DNA from: Actinomadura sp. KC06
GTDB lineage: Bacteria > Actinomycetota > Actinomycetes > Streptosporangiales > Streptosporangiaceae
Direction: 5' to 3'
DNA length: 47,038 nucleotides
Assembly: GCF_004348735.1 (NCBI RefSeq)
Contig: NZ_SMKT01000060.1
Span: forward strand, 1-47,038
Under the pieces are notes generated by a model that saw only the letters and a list, made by a program, of their open reading frames with translations, searched no databases and was not told where the DNA came from. Positions 23,065 through 32,358 of this stretch are shown in pieces. The number at the start of each line of letters is the position of its first letter. The stretch's first letter is position 1. The position numbers were made by a program, and so were the translations under genes.

Positions 23065-25563
23065 GTGACAGCGACCATGAGCCAGACGTCCGCCGGGCAT
23101 GACGGCCCGCCGCCCATCACCCAGCGCATCGCCGAGGAGATCGGCGTCGGCGAGGGGCAGGTCCGGGTCGCGGTGGAACTCCTCGACGGCGGGGCGACCG
23201 TCCCGTTCATCGCCCGCTACCGCAAGGAGGCGACCGGAACGCTCGACGACGCGCAGCTGCGCGCCCTGGAGGAGCGGCTGCGCTACCTGCGCGAGCTGGA
23301 CGAGCGCCGCGCCGCGATCCTGGAGTCGATCGAGTCGCAGGGCAAGCTCACCGGCGAGCTGCGGTCCCAGATCATGGCGGCCGACTCCAAGGCGCGGCTC
23401 GAGGACATCTACCTGCCGTACAAGCCGAAGCGGCGCACCAAGGCGCAGATCGCCCGCGAGGCCGGGCTCGAACCCCTCGCCGACCTGCTGCTCGGCGACC
23501 CGTCCAACGACCCGCAGACCGCGGCCGCCGGATACGTGGACGCCGACAAGGGCGTCGCCGACGAGACCGCCGCGCTGGAGGGCGCCCGCGCCATCCTCGT
23601 CGAGCGCTTCGCCGAGGACGCCGACCTCATCGGCGCGCTGCGCGAGCGCATGTGGAACCGGGGCCGGATGGTCTCGCGCGTCCGGGACGGCAAGGAGGAG
23701 TCGGGCGCGAAGTTCTCCGACTACTTCGAGTTCGCCGAGCCGTTCGCGAAGCTGCCCTCGCACCGCGTCCTCGCGCTGTTCCGCGGCGAGAAGGAAGAGG
23801 TCCTCGACCTGGAGCTGGTGCCGGAGGACGAGCCGGAGCCGGGGCAGCGCAGCTCCTACGAGGCGGAGATCGCGCGCCGGTTCCAGATCACCGACCAGGG
23901 CCGTCCGGCCGACAAATGGCTGGCCGACGCGGTCCGCTGGGCGTGGCGCACGCGGATCCTCGTGCACCTCGGCATCGACCTGCGCACGCGGCTCCGCCAG
24001 GAGGCCGAGGACGAGGCCGTCCGCGTGTTCGCCGCGAACTTGCGCGACCTGCTGCTCGCCGCCCCCGCCGGGACCCGCTCGACCATGGGCCTCGACCCGG
24101 GCCTGCGCACCGGCGTCAAGGTCGCGGTCGTGGACGCCACCGGCAAGGTGGTCGCCACCGACACGATCTACCCCCACGAGCCCCGCCGGAAGTGGGACGA
24201 GTCGATCGAGACCCTCGCCCGCCTCGCCCGCGCGCACAATGTCGACCTCGTCTCCATCGGCAACGGCACCGCGTCCCGCGAGACCGACAAGCTCGCCGCC
24301 GACCTGATCGCCCGGCACCCCGATCTCAAGCTCACCAAGATCATGGTGTCGGAGGCGGGCGCGTCGGTGTACTCGGCGTCGGAGTACGCGGGGCGCGAGC
24401 TGCCCGGCATGGACGTGTCGCTGCGCGGCGCCGTCTCCATCGCCCGCCGGCTCCAGGACCCGCTCGCCGAACTCGTCAAGATCGACCCGAAGTCGATCGG
24501 GGTCGGCCAGTACCAGCACGACGTGTCCGAGGTGAAGCTGTCCCGCTCCCTCGACGCCGTCGTCGAGGACTGCGTGAACGCCGTCGGCGTCGACGTGAAC
24601 ACCGCGTCCGCGCCGCTGCTCACCCGCGTGTCCGGCATCGGCGAGGGGCTCGCGGAGAACATCGTCGCCCACCGCGACGCCAACGGCCCGTTCCGCAGCC
24701 GCCGCGGGCTGAAGGACGTCCCGCGCCTCGGCCCGAAGGCGTTCGAGCAGTGCGCCGGATTCCTCCGCATCCCCGGCGGCGACGACCCGCTCGACGCGTC
24801 CAGCGTGCACCCGGAGGCGTACCCGGTCGTCCGCCGGATCCTGAGCGCCGCCGGCGCCGACCTCAAGGGGCTGATCGGCAACACCGCCGTGCTGCGCTCG
24901 CTGAAGCCCGCCGACTTCGTCGACGACACGTTCGGGCTGCCGACCGTCACCGACATCCTCTCCGAGCTGGAGAAGCCCGGCCGCGACCCGCGCCCGGCGT
25001 TCAAGACCGCGACGTTCAAGGAGGGCGTCGACAAGCTCGCCGACCTCGAACCCGGCATGATCCTGGAGGGCGTCGTCACCAACGTGGCCGCGTTCGGCGC
25101 GTTCGTGGACGTCGGCGTGCACCAGGACGGGCTCGTCCACATCTCCGCCATGTCCGACAAGTTCGTCGCCGACCCGCGCGAGGTGGTCAAGCCCGGCGAC
25201 ATCGTCCGCGTGAAGGTCCTGGACGTCGACCTGCAGCGCAAGCGCATCTCGCTGACCCTCCGCCTGGACGACGAGCCCGGCCGCGACCAGCAGGGCGGCG
25301 GACGGCAGCGGCCCCGGCAGGGCGAGCGCCGCGACCGCGGCGGACAGCAGAACCGCGGCGGCCAGAAGCCGCGCGGCGACGGACATGGCCAAGGCAGCCA
25401 AGGCGGTCAGAACAGCGGGAAAAGCCAAGGCGGCGGGCGCGGGCAGAACCGTGGCGGTCAGGACAGCGGCAGCGGCGGAGGCGCGATGGCCGACGCGCTC
25501 CGCCGGGCCGGGCTCGACAAGGGACTCCCCGGCAACGACCGGAAGGGCCGCAAGGGGCGCTAG
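23065..25563 (+). CDS. tex: Tex-family RNA-binding transcription accessory protein
   Basis: This protein of about 832 residues matches Tex. The N-terminal HTH region is ITQRIAEEIGVGEGQVRVAV. The Tex core begins GATVPFIARYRKEATGTLDD. A YqgF/RNase H-like domain follows (TMGLDPGLRTGVKVAVVD), then helix-hairpin-helix motifs (LLTRVSGIGEGLAENIVAHR and GLKDVPRLGPKAFEQCAGFL). An S1 domain is at about 655-725 (PGMILEGVVTNVAAFGAFVD and DGLVHISAMS). Tex affects transcription and RNA turnover. The last 90 residues are an unusual RG/Q/G-rich tail (GGQQNRGGQKPRGDGHGQGS) ending in KGRKGR, probably disordered and RNA-binding. GTG 23065 was chosen; ATG 23077 is an alternative, and neither has a strong ribosome-binding site. 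The stop overlaps that of the convergent permease gene. Confidence 0.94.
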   Translation: MTATMSQTSAGHDGPPPITQRIAEEIGVGEGQVRVAVELLDGGATVPFIARYRKEATGTLDDAQLRALEERLRYLRELDERRAAILESIESQGKLTGELRSQIMAADSKARLEDIYLPYKPKRRTKAQIAREAGLEPLADLLLGDPSNDPQTAAAGYVDADKGVADETAALEGARAILVERFAEDADLIGALRERMWNRGRMVSRVRDGKEESGAKFSDYFEFAEPFAKLPSHRVLALFRGEKEEVLDLELVPEDEPEPGQRSSYEAEIARRFQITDQGRPADKWLADAVRWAWRTRILVHLGIDLRTRLRQEAEDEAVRVFAANLRDLLLAAPAGTRSTMGLDPGLRTGVKVAVVDATGKVVATDTIYPHEPRRKWDESIETLARLARAHNVDLVSIGNGTASRETDKLAADLIARHPDLKLTKIMVSEAGASVYSASEYAGRELPGMDVSLRGAVSIARRLQDPLAELVKIDPKSIGVGQYQHDVSEVKLSRSLDAVVEDCVNAVGVDVNTASAPLLTRVSGIGEGLAENIVAHRDANGPFRSRRGLKDVPRLGPKAFEQCAGFLRIPGGDDPLDASSVHPEAYPVVRRILSAAGADLKGLIGNTAVLRSLKPADFVDDTFGLPTVTDILSELEKPGRDPRPAFKTATFKEGVDKLADLEPGMILEGVVTNVAAFGAFVDVGVHQDGLVHISAMSDKFVADPREVVKPGDIVRVKVLDVDLQRKRISLTLRLDDEPGRDQQGGGRQRPRQGERRDRGGQQNRGGQKPRGDGHGQGSQGGQNSGKSQGGGRGQNRGGQDSGSGGGAMADALRRAGLDKGLPGNDRKGRKGR

Positions 25564-26759
25564 TCGGTGAAGCCGCGCCAGCGGCCGTCCGCCCCCGTCT
25601 CGGTGGGAGCGGGACCCTGCGGACGGACGGGCCGTCGCGGCGGCGTCTGCTCCGGACGGTCGTAGGGGCCCCGGCCGAGCAGGTCCTGTGCGTGCGGGGA
25701 ACGCTGCGGGGGCACCGGCGCGGCATGCGGCATCCCCTGGTCGGCATGCCCGGCATGCGTCCCGCCGACCGCATGTTCTCCGGCCGCGTGCTCCCCGACT
25801 ACAGCCGGGTCACTGCGCGCGGGGTCCCTGACCGGCGGGTAGCCCAACGGGTCCTGCGTGGACGATGCGCCCACATGGGAGGGCTCCCGCGGCTCGTCCT
25901 CGATGGGCCGGTGCCGCGGGAACTGCAGGACGGCGATCACCCCGAGCGCCAGCGCGCCCAGCCGCATCCCGGAGTGCGCCATGTCCTGCGGCCACTGCTC
26001 CGCGTACAGGAACGTCCCCATCGTCAGCAGGTAGGTCTTGGCCGCCACCGTCATCACGGTCGACACGATCGAGACCCGGCAGCGCTGGAACGCCATGACC
26101 ATGATCCCGAACCCGATCGCCGCCGAGAACACCGTCAGATACGGCCACGGCGTCAGGACGATCTCCGGCCGCGCGGCGTCCGCGTGGTCGCTCCACCCCT
26201 TGATCGCCAGTTCCGCGGTCCCGACCGGGAAGCCCGAGCTCAGCCCGTAGGCGATGCCGGTGACCGGCCGGGCGTGCCGCCCGTCCGGCCGGTAGTCGCC
26301 GAGCACCAGGATCAGCACCGGCACCGCGATCGCCGGGCCCACCACGACCGCGATCTTCCACAGCGGCGCGTCCGCCGAGCCGATCGGCTCGTCCCCCCTG
26401 AGCGAGGCGGTGAGCAGCAGGATCGCGCCGCCGATCAGCAGCAGGCTCAGCCACTCCCGGGCGGTCAGCCGCTCGCCGAAGAACACCAGCGCGATCAGCA
26501 GCAGCGGGACCATGCCCGACATGAAGATCGGCACCGCCGTGGACAGCGGCAGCTTGCTCAGCGCCAGGATCTGCAGGCTGAGCCCGCCGAGCACGAACGC
26601 GAGCGCGATCAGGAAGATCCAGTTGCTGACGATCGTCCAGGTCATGTGCAGGATGCGGTTGCCCCGGAGAGGGGCCATCCGGTCCGCCGCCACTTTGAAG
26701 AAGGCGAACCCGAGGTAGTAGAGACCGGTCGCACTGAAGGCCGCAGCTATCCCGTTCAT
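25560..26759 (-). CDS. DMT/EamA-type membrane transporter with histidine-rich tail
   Basis: This 399-residue permease has about ten hydrophobic segments (for example NWIFLIALAFVLGGLSLQIL and TAVPIFMSGMVPLLLIALVF) and the internal layout of drug/metabolite transporters. VFFGERLTAREW is the typical EamA end-of-half motif. The membrane part ends around residue 295. The last 100 residues are a cytoplasmic-looking tail rich in Pro, Arg and His (GEHAAGEHAVGGTHAGHADQ), which could bind metal. Substrate is unknown. ATG 26759 is the first start and has no strong ribosome-binding site. Its stop codon shares CTAG with the stop of tex. Confidence 0.78.
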   Translation of the reverse strand: MNGIAAAFSATGLYYLGFAFFKVAADRMAPLRGNRILHMTWTIVSNWIFLIALAFVLGGLSLQILALSKLPLSTAVPIFMSGMVPLLLIALVFFGERLTAREWLSLLLIGGAILLLTASLRGDEPIGSADAPLWKIAVVVGPAIAVPVLILVLGDYRPDGRHARPVTGIAYGLSSGFPVGTAELAIKGWSDHADAARPEIVLTPWPYLTVFSAAIGFGIMVMAFQRCRVSIVSTVMTVAAKTYLLTMGTFLYAEQWPQDMAHSGMRLGALALGVIAVLQFPRHRPIEDEPREPSHVGASSTQDPLGYPPVRDPARSDPAVVGEHAAGEHAVGGTHAGHADQGMPHAAPVPPQRSPHAQDLLGRGPYDRPEQTPPRRPVRPQGPAPTETGADGRWRGFTD

Positions 26760-27071
26760 CCCGGACGAGTATGGGGGTTCTGGTGCTGGATGTCACTGCC
26801 TGTGCGGTATTGCTGACGCGGATTCGGCGGTCCGGGGGGCGTCCGATGTCCGCAGCCGGCGCCGCTACCCCATAGACTTGGCCGCGCGAAGGCGCGGAGC
26901 CGTGTTCGGCGTGCCCGCGCCGCTGAGAGACTGACCGGCCGATGGACGACGCGAACGGGCCGAAACGATGCAGGCCGTCCGCGCGCAGGGCCGAGGGCCT
27001 CGCAGGCAGCACCCAGAAGCACGCGTCGAACGCCGCGGCGAGAAAGCGCCCGATCAAGGAGACCGACCCCA
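26760..27071. promoter_or_regulatory. Upstream region of tig
   Basis: No gene is present. It contains a TAGACT -10-like box (26873-26878, in CCCATAGACTTG) of the extended type also seen before valS and folC. Just after it, the stem CCGCGC-GAAG-GCGCGG lies at the start of the predicted leader. The leader of about 185 nt before tig ends in AAGGAG. A plus-strand frame from 26942 runs on as an overlapping shadow of tig. Confidence 0.5.
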
Positions 27072-28607
27072 GTGAAGACCGATGTCGAGGAGCTGACCCC
27101 CACGCGGGTCAAGCTCACCGTCGAGGTTCCGTTCGACGAGCTCAAGCCGAACCTCGACAAGGCGTACAAGGAGATCTCGCAGCAGGTGCGGATCAAGGGC
27201 TTCCGGCCCGGCAAGGTCCCCGCCCCGCTGATCGACAAGTACGTCGGCCGGGGCGCGGTGCTGCAGGAGGCGGTCAACGACGCGCTTCCCGGGCTGTACG
27301 GCCGCGCCGTCGAGGAGTCCGAGCTCTTCGTGCTCGGGCAGCCCGACGTCGAGGTGACCGAGCTGGAGGACGGCACCCAGTTCGCGTTCACCGCCGAGGT
27401 CGACATCCGGCCGAAGTTCGAGGTGCCCGACTACGACGGCCTCGAGGTCGTCGTGGACGACGCCGAGGTGACCGACGAGCAGGTCGAGGAGACCCTCGGC
27501 AACCTGCGCGAGCGGTTCGCGTCGCTGACCACCGCCGAGCGCGCGGTCGAGGAGGGCGACTTCGCCACCGTCGACCTGGTCGCGCGGATCGACGGCGAGG
27601 AGGTCGAGGACGCGTCCACGTCCGGCTACTCCTACGAGGTCGGCAGCAAGTCGTCCGTCGAGGGCCTGGACGACGCGCTCATCGGGCTCGCCGCGGGCGA
27701 GGAGGCCACCTTCACCGGCGCCCTGACCGGCGGCGAGCACGCCGGCGAGGAGGCCGAGATCACGGCCACCGTGCAGAGCGTCAAGATCAAGAACCTGCCG
27801 GACCTGGACGACGAGTTCGCCCAGCTGGCCAGCGAGTTCGACACGATCGACGAGCTCCGCGACGACGTCCGGACGCGGCTCGGCCGGCAGGTGAAGGCGC
27901 AGCAGCTGTCCGACGCGCGCGACAAGGCCCTCGAGGCCCTGCTGGAGAAGGTCGACATCCCGCTCCCCGACAAGGTCGTGGAGGAGGAGGTCGGCCGCCG
28001 CAACCAGCAGCTGGAGCAGCAGCTCCAGATGGCCGGCATGACCAAGGAGGACTACCTCAAGGACGAGGAGAAGTCCGAGGAGCAGTTCGACACCGAGGTC
28101 GCCGACGCCGCCCGGCTCGCGGTGAAGGGCGGCTTCGTCCTCGACCAGCTCGCCGTCCAGGAGGAGCTGAACGTCGAGAACGAGGAGCTCAGCGAGTACG
28201 TCGTCACGCAGGCGATGCAGATGGGCGTCCAGCCGCAGCAGCTCGCCCAGTACCTCACCGAGAACAACCAGCTCCCGGCGATCGTCTCGGAGGTGCTGCG
28301 CAGCAAGGCGCTGAACCTCGTGGTCGGGCACGTCACCGTCAAGGACGAGTCGGGCAACGTCATCGACGTCGAGGCCGTCCAGCGCGAGCTGAACGGCGAG
28401 ACGGCCGAGGCCGAGACCGCCGAGGCCCAGGCCACCGACGCCGAGACCACCGACGCCGAGACCGCCGACGCCGAGACCGCCGAGCAGGCCGAAGAGAACG
28501 AGCAGGCGGAGGCGGAGACCGGGGAGACGGCCGGAGGGGCGGCTGAGGCCGCCGCTGACGAGTCCCCGGCCGCCGAGCCGGAGGACGCCCAGGACAAGTC
28601 CTCCTAG
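27072..28607 (+). CDS. tig: Trigger factor, ribosome-associated chaperone
   Basis: This 511-residue trigger factor carries the ribosome-binding domain with signature FRPGKVP (residues 44-50; GFRPGKVPAPLIDKYVG). The FKBP-type PPIase domain spans about 150-245 (VEEGDFATVDLVARIDGEEV). The C-terminal chaperone arms extend to about 430. The protein is longer than E. coli Tig (432) because of an acidic, low-complexity tail (about 435-511; repeats TDAET and ADAET) typical of high-GC actinobacteria. It binds nascent chains at the exit tunnel. GTG 27072 has AAGGAG ten bases upstream. It is the first gene of the protein-quality block and is followed by a strong terminator before clpP1. Confidence 0.97.
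   Translation: MKTDVEELTPTRVKLTVEVPFDELKPNLDKAYKEISQQVRIKGFRPGKVPAPLIDKYVGRGAVLQEAVNDALPGLYGRAVEESELFVLGQPDVEVTELEDGTQFAFTAEVDIRPKFEVPDYDGLEVVVDDAEVTDEQVEETLGNLRERFASLTTAERAVEEGDFATVDLVARIDGEEVEDASTSGYSYEVGSKSSVEGLDDALIGLAAGEEATFTGALTGGEHAGEEAEITATVQSVKIKNLPDLDDEFAQLASEFDTIDELRDDVRTRLGRQVKAQQLSDARDKALEALLEKVDIPLPDKVVEEEVGRRNQQLEQQLQMAGMTKEDYLKDEEKSEEQFDTEVADAARLAVKGGFVLDQLAVQEELNVENEELSEYVVTQAMQMGVQPQQLAQYLTENNQLPAIVSEVLRSKALNLVVGHVTVKDESGNVIDVEAVQRELNGETAEAETAEAQATDAETTDAETADAETAEQAEENEQAEAETGETAGGAAEAAADESPAAEPEDAQDKSS
28434..28478 (+). repeat. 15-bp tandem repeat in the tig tail
   Basis: Three copies of (A/G)CCGACGCCGAGACC lie head to tail (28434-28448, 28449-28463 and 28464-28478). They encode TDAET, TDAET and ADAET. 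The frame-neutral 15-bp unit lets the acidic tail change length without disrupting the protein. Confidence 0.85.
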
Positions 28608-28635
28608 GACTTTCTGGACGTTCTGCACCGCACTG

Positions 28636-28674
28636 GACACGCCCCGCATCCGTACACCGGGTGCGGGGCGTGTC
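28636..28674 (+). terminator. Rho-independent-like hairpin after tig
   Basis: GACACGCCCCGCA (28636-28648) pairs perfectly with TGCGGGGCGTGTC (28662-28674), a 13-bp stem with a 13-nt loop. No T-tract follows. It separates tig from the clpP operon. Confidence 0.82.
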
Positions 28675-28708
28675 GCGTATTCCCGTGACACGCCGCGGCG
28701 ACCGGGTA

Positions 28709-28719
28709 CGCCCCTGGCG
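28709..28719. promoter_or_regulatory. Candidate ClgR box before clpP1
   Basis: CGCCCCTGGCG in context TACGCCCCTGGCGAAAA resembles the actinobacterial ClgR site (CGC-N5-GCG with AT-rich flanks), with one deviation from CGCYNANRGCG. It lies about 90 bp upstream of the clpP1 start. ClgR activates clpP1P2 in Streptomyces and Corynebacterium. Binding here is inferred. Confidence 0.5.
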
Positions 28720-28805
28720 AAAAGGCGGCCCCACGGGCTTAACCGGGCCTGTGAGCGCGTTAATGTCCAATCATCCGAACCGATAAAAAGACCGGAGGAA
28801 CACCG

Positions 28806-29444
28806 GTGAGCATGCCTCCGACTTTCGACGAGTCGTCGCGGATCCAGGCGCGGGTCGCCGAGGCCCCCATGTTGCCTCTGGGCGACCAGCTGTTCCAGCG
28901 GCTGCTGCGCGAACGGATCGTCTTCCTCGGCCAGCAGGTCGACGACGACATCGCCAACCGCATCAGCGCGGAGCTGCTGCTCCTGTCGGCCGAGGACGGC
29001 CGCCGCGACATCACGCTCTACATCAACTCGCCAGGTGGCTCCGTCACCGCCGGCATGGCGATCTACGACATCATGCAGTACGTCCCGAACGACGTCGTCA
29101 CGGTCGGCATGGGCCTCGCCGCGTCGATGGGCCAGTTCCTGCTGTGCGCGGGGACGCGCGGCAAGCGCTACGCCCTGCCGCACGCCCGGATCATGATGCA
29201 CCAGCCGTCCGGCGGCATCGGCGGCACCGCCTCCGACATCAAGATCCAGGCGGAGCAGATGCTGTACGTCAAGCGGACGCTCGCCGAGAAGATCGCCGAG
29301 CACACCGGCCAGCCGCTCGACCAGATCGAGCGCGACTCCGACCGCGACCGCTGGTTCACCGCCGACGAGGCCAAGGACTACGGATTCGTCGACCACGTGG
29401 TGCTCAGCGCCACCCAGGTGCCCTCCGAGGGCACGGTCTCCTGA
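28806..29444 (+). CDS. clpP1: ATP-dependent Clp protease proteolytic subunit 1
   Basis: This 212-residue serine protease has the catalytic triad in place: Ser107 (GLAASMGQFLL), His132 (MMHQPSGG) and Asp181 (SDRDRW). The YINSPGGSVTAGMAIYD block forms the oxyanion region. It assembles in tetradecameric rings with ClpP2 and works with ClpX or ClpC. The N-terminal propeptide (about 20 residues) is probably processed. GTG 28806 follows CGGAGG. It is the first gene of a clpP1-clpP2 unit with a 27-bp gap to the next gene. Confidence 0.97.
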   Translation: MSMPPTFDESSRIQARVAEAPMLPLGDQLFQRLLRERIVFLGQQVDDDIANRISAELLLLSAEDGRRDITLYINSPGGSVTAGMAIYDIMQYVPNDVVTVGMGLAASMGQFLLCAGTRGKRYALPHARIMMHQPSGGIGGTASDIKIQAEQMLYVKRTLAEKIAEHTGQPLDQIERDSDRDRWFTADEAKDYGFVDHVVLSATQVPSEGTVS

Positions 29445-29471
29445 CGACCTGACATTTATCGGAGGCACACA

Positions 29472-30164
29472 GTGAGCGACCTCATCCGACCCGGCTTCAC
29501 CGATCTGGTCCCGGGCGCCCAGGCGGGCGGGCCCCCGGCGCCGGTCGAGAACCGGTACATCATCCCGTCGTTCGTCGAGCGCACCACGTACGGGGTCAAG
29601 GAGATGAACCCGTACAACAAGCTGTTCGAGGAGCGGATCATCTTCCTCGGGATCCAGATCGACGACGCGTCCGCCAACGACGTGATGGCCCAGCTGATCA
29701 CGCTGGAGTCGATCGACCCCGACCGCGACATCAGCATCTACATCAACTCGCCGGGCGGGTCGTTCACCGCCATGACGGCGATCTACGACACGATGCAGTT
29801 CGTGAAGCCGGACATCCAGACGGTCTGCATCGGCCAGGCCGCGTCCGCCGCGGCGGTGCTGCTCGCCGCCGGGACGCCGGGCAAGCGGGCCGCGCTGCCC
29901 AACGCGCGGATGCTGATCCACCAGCCCGCGACCGAGGGCACCTACGGCCAGTCCAGCGACATCGAGATCCAGGCGCGCGAGATCATGCGGATCCGGGAGC
30001 TGCTGGAGACGATCCTGGCCGAGCACAGCGGCAAGAGCATCGACCAGGTCCGCAGGGACATCGAGCGCGACAAGATCCTCACGGCGGCGGAGGCGAAGGA
30101 GTACGGTCTCATCGACGACGTCTTCGCCAGCAGGAAGCGCAAGGCCGAGGTAGTGTCGTCCTGA
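29472..30164 (+). CDS. clpP2: ATP-dependent Clp protease proteolytic subunit 2
   Basis: This 230-residue second ClpP paralogue has Ser125 (IGQAASAAAVLL), His150 (MLIHQPATEG) and Asp200 (ERDKIL) as the triad. Its N-terminal propeptide is longer than that of ClpP1. The motif YINSPGGSFTAMTAIYD is conserved. ClpP1 and ClpP2 form mixed rings in actinobacteria, and neither is active alone in mycobacteria (family knowledge). GTG 29472 follows CGGAGGCACACA. It is cotranscribed with clpP1. Confidence 0.97.
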   Translation: MSDLIRPGFTDLVPGAQAGGPPAPVENRYIIPSFVERTTYGVKEMNPYNKLFEERIIFLGIQIDDASANDVMAQLITLESIDPDRDISIYINSPGGSFTAMTAIYDTMQFVKPDIQTVCIGQAASAAAVLLAAGTPGKRAALPNARMLIHQPATEGTYGQSSDIEIQAREIMRIRELLETILAEHSGKSIDQVRRDIERDKILTAAEAKEYGLIDDVFASRKRKAEVVSS

Positions 30165-30338
30165 GACGGCACGAGGACGAGGGAGACCCCCGAGCCCGGT
30201 CGTCACACTTCCGGGCGAGGGGCTTCCCAAGTCCGTTGGAGGCGGTAACGTCGAAACCAACGTCGAGAGCCTTCGGGACGCAACCGAGCTGCGCCGCAAA
30301 CTGCATGGCGGTCGGCCCCACGAAAAGGAGACAGTTGG

Positions 30339-31613
<1,275 letters not shown>

Positions 31614-31631
31614 TCGGGGTGTGACGGGACG

Positions 31632-31663
31632 GAACGCCCTCGACCTCGCGGTCGGGGGCGTTC
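31632..31663. terminator. Hairpin between clpX and the convergent response-regulator gene
   Basis: GAACGCCCTCGACC (31632-31645) pairs with GGTCGGGGGCGTTC (31650-31663); 14 pairs, one of them G-T, with loop TCGC. The location between convergent genes suits bidirectional termination. Confidence 0.8.
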
Positions 31664-31698
31664 GGCATTTCAGGCGAGGGCGTTCGGCGTGCCAGGCG

Positions 31699-32358
31699 TC
31701 AGTGGCGGGTGGTGGATTCGCCTAGGCCGGCTTCGCGGGCCACGACGATCGCCTGGGCGCGGTCGGCGACGTGGAGCTTCATGAAGATGTTCGAGACGTG
31801 GTTGCGGACGGTCTTCTGGCTGAGGAACAGCGTCCCGGCGATGTCGGCGTTGCTGCGGCCCTGCGCGATCAGCCCGAGGACCTCCCGTTCCCGCTCGGTG
31901 AGCTCGGGGAACGCGGCGCGGCGCGGGTCGGGCATGTCGGTGAAGTACGTGAGGACGCGGCGGGCGATCTCGGGGCCGTAGATGGCCTCGCCGGCCGCGA
32001 CGGCGCGGACCGCGCGGGCGATCTCCTCGGCGCCGGACTCCTTGAGCAGGTAGCCGCGGGCGCCGGCGCGCATCGCCGCGAACACCGAGTCGTCGTCGCG
32101 GAACATCGTCAGCACGAGGACGCCGATGCGGGGGCTCGTCCGGGTGATGGTGCGGGTGGCCTCGATGCCGTTGCCGCCGGGCATGTGCAGGTCCATCACG
32201 ACGACGTCCGGCTGCAGCTCGGCCGACAGCCGCACCGCGTCAGGACCGTTCTCCGCCTCGCCGACGACGTCCACGCCCAGCGCCTGCAGCAGGCCCTTCA
32301 GGCCCTGCCTGAACACCGGGTGGTCATCGGTGATGAGGACCCGGATCGTCTCCGCCAT
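31699..32358 (-). CDS. NarL/LuxR-type response regulator
   Basis: This 219-residue regulator has a receiver domain opening IRVLITDDHPVFRQGLKGLL, Asp56 as phospho-acceptor (VVVMDLHMPG), and switch Lys in GYLLKESGAEE. The LuxR HTH reads LTEREREVLGLIAQGRSNAD and LSQKTVRNHVSNIFMKLHVA. ATG 32358 directly abuts the TAG stop of the kinase gene, so translation is coupled. The pair lies opposite to clpX and ahead of valS. The inserted TYFTDMPDPRRAAFPE linker between domains is of usual length. Confidence 0.94.
   Translation of the reverse strand: MAETIRVLITDDHPVFRQGLKGLLQALGVDVVGEAENGPDAVRLSAELQPDVVVMDLHMPGGNGIEATRTITRTSPRIGVLVLTMFRDDDSVFAAMRAGARGYLLKESGAEEIARAVRAVAAGEAIYGPEIARRVLTYFTDMPDPRRAAFPELTEREREVLGLIAQGRSNADIAGTLFLSQKTVRNHVSNIFMKLHVADRAQAIVVAREAGLGESTTRH

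Noticed and set aside
22723..25428. Long minus-strand frame opposite tex
   Set aside because: It is antisense to tex and rich in simple Val/Gly/Asp/Arg patterns.
23652..26816. 1,054-codon plus-strand frame across tex and the permease gene
   Set aside because: It is arginine/proline-rich, out of frame with tex and antisense to the permease.
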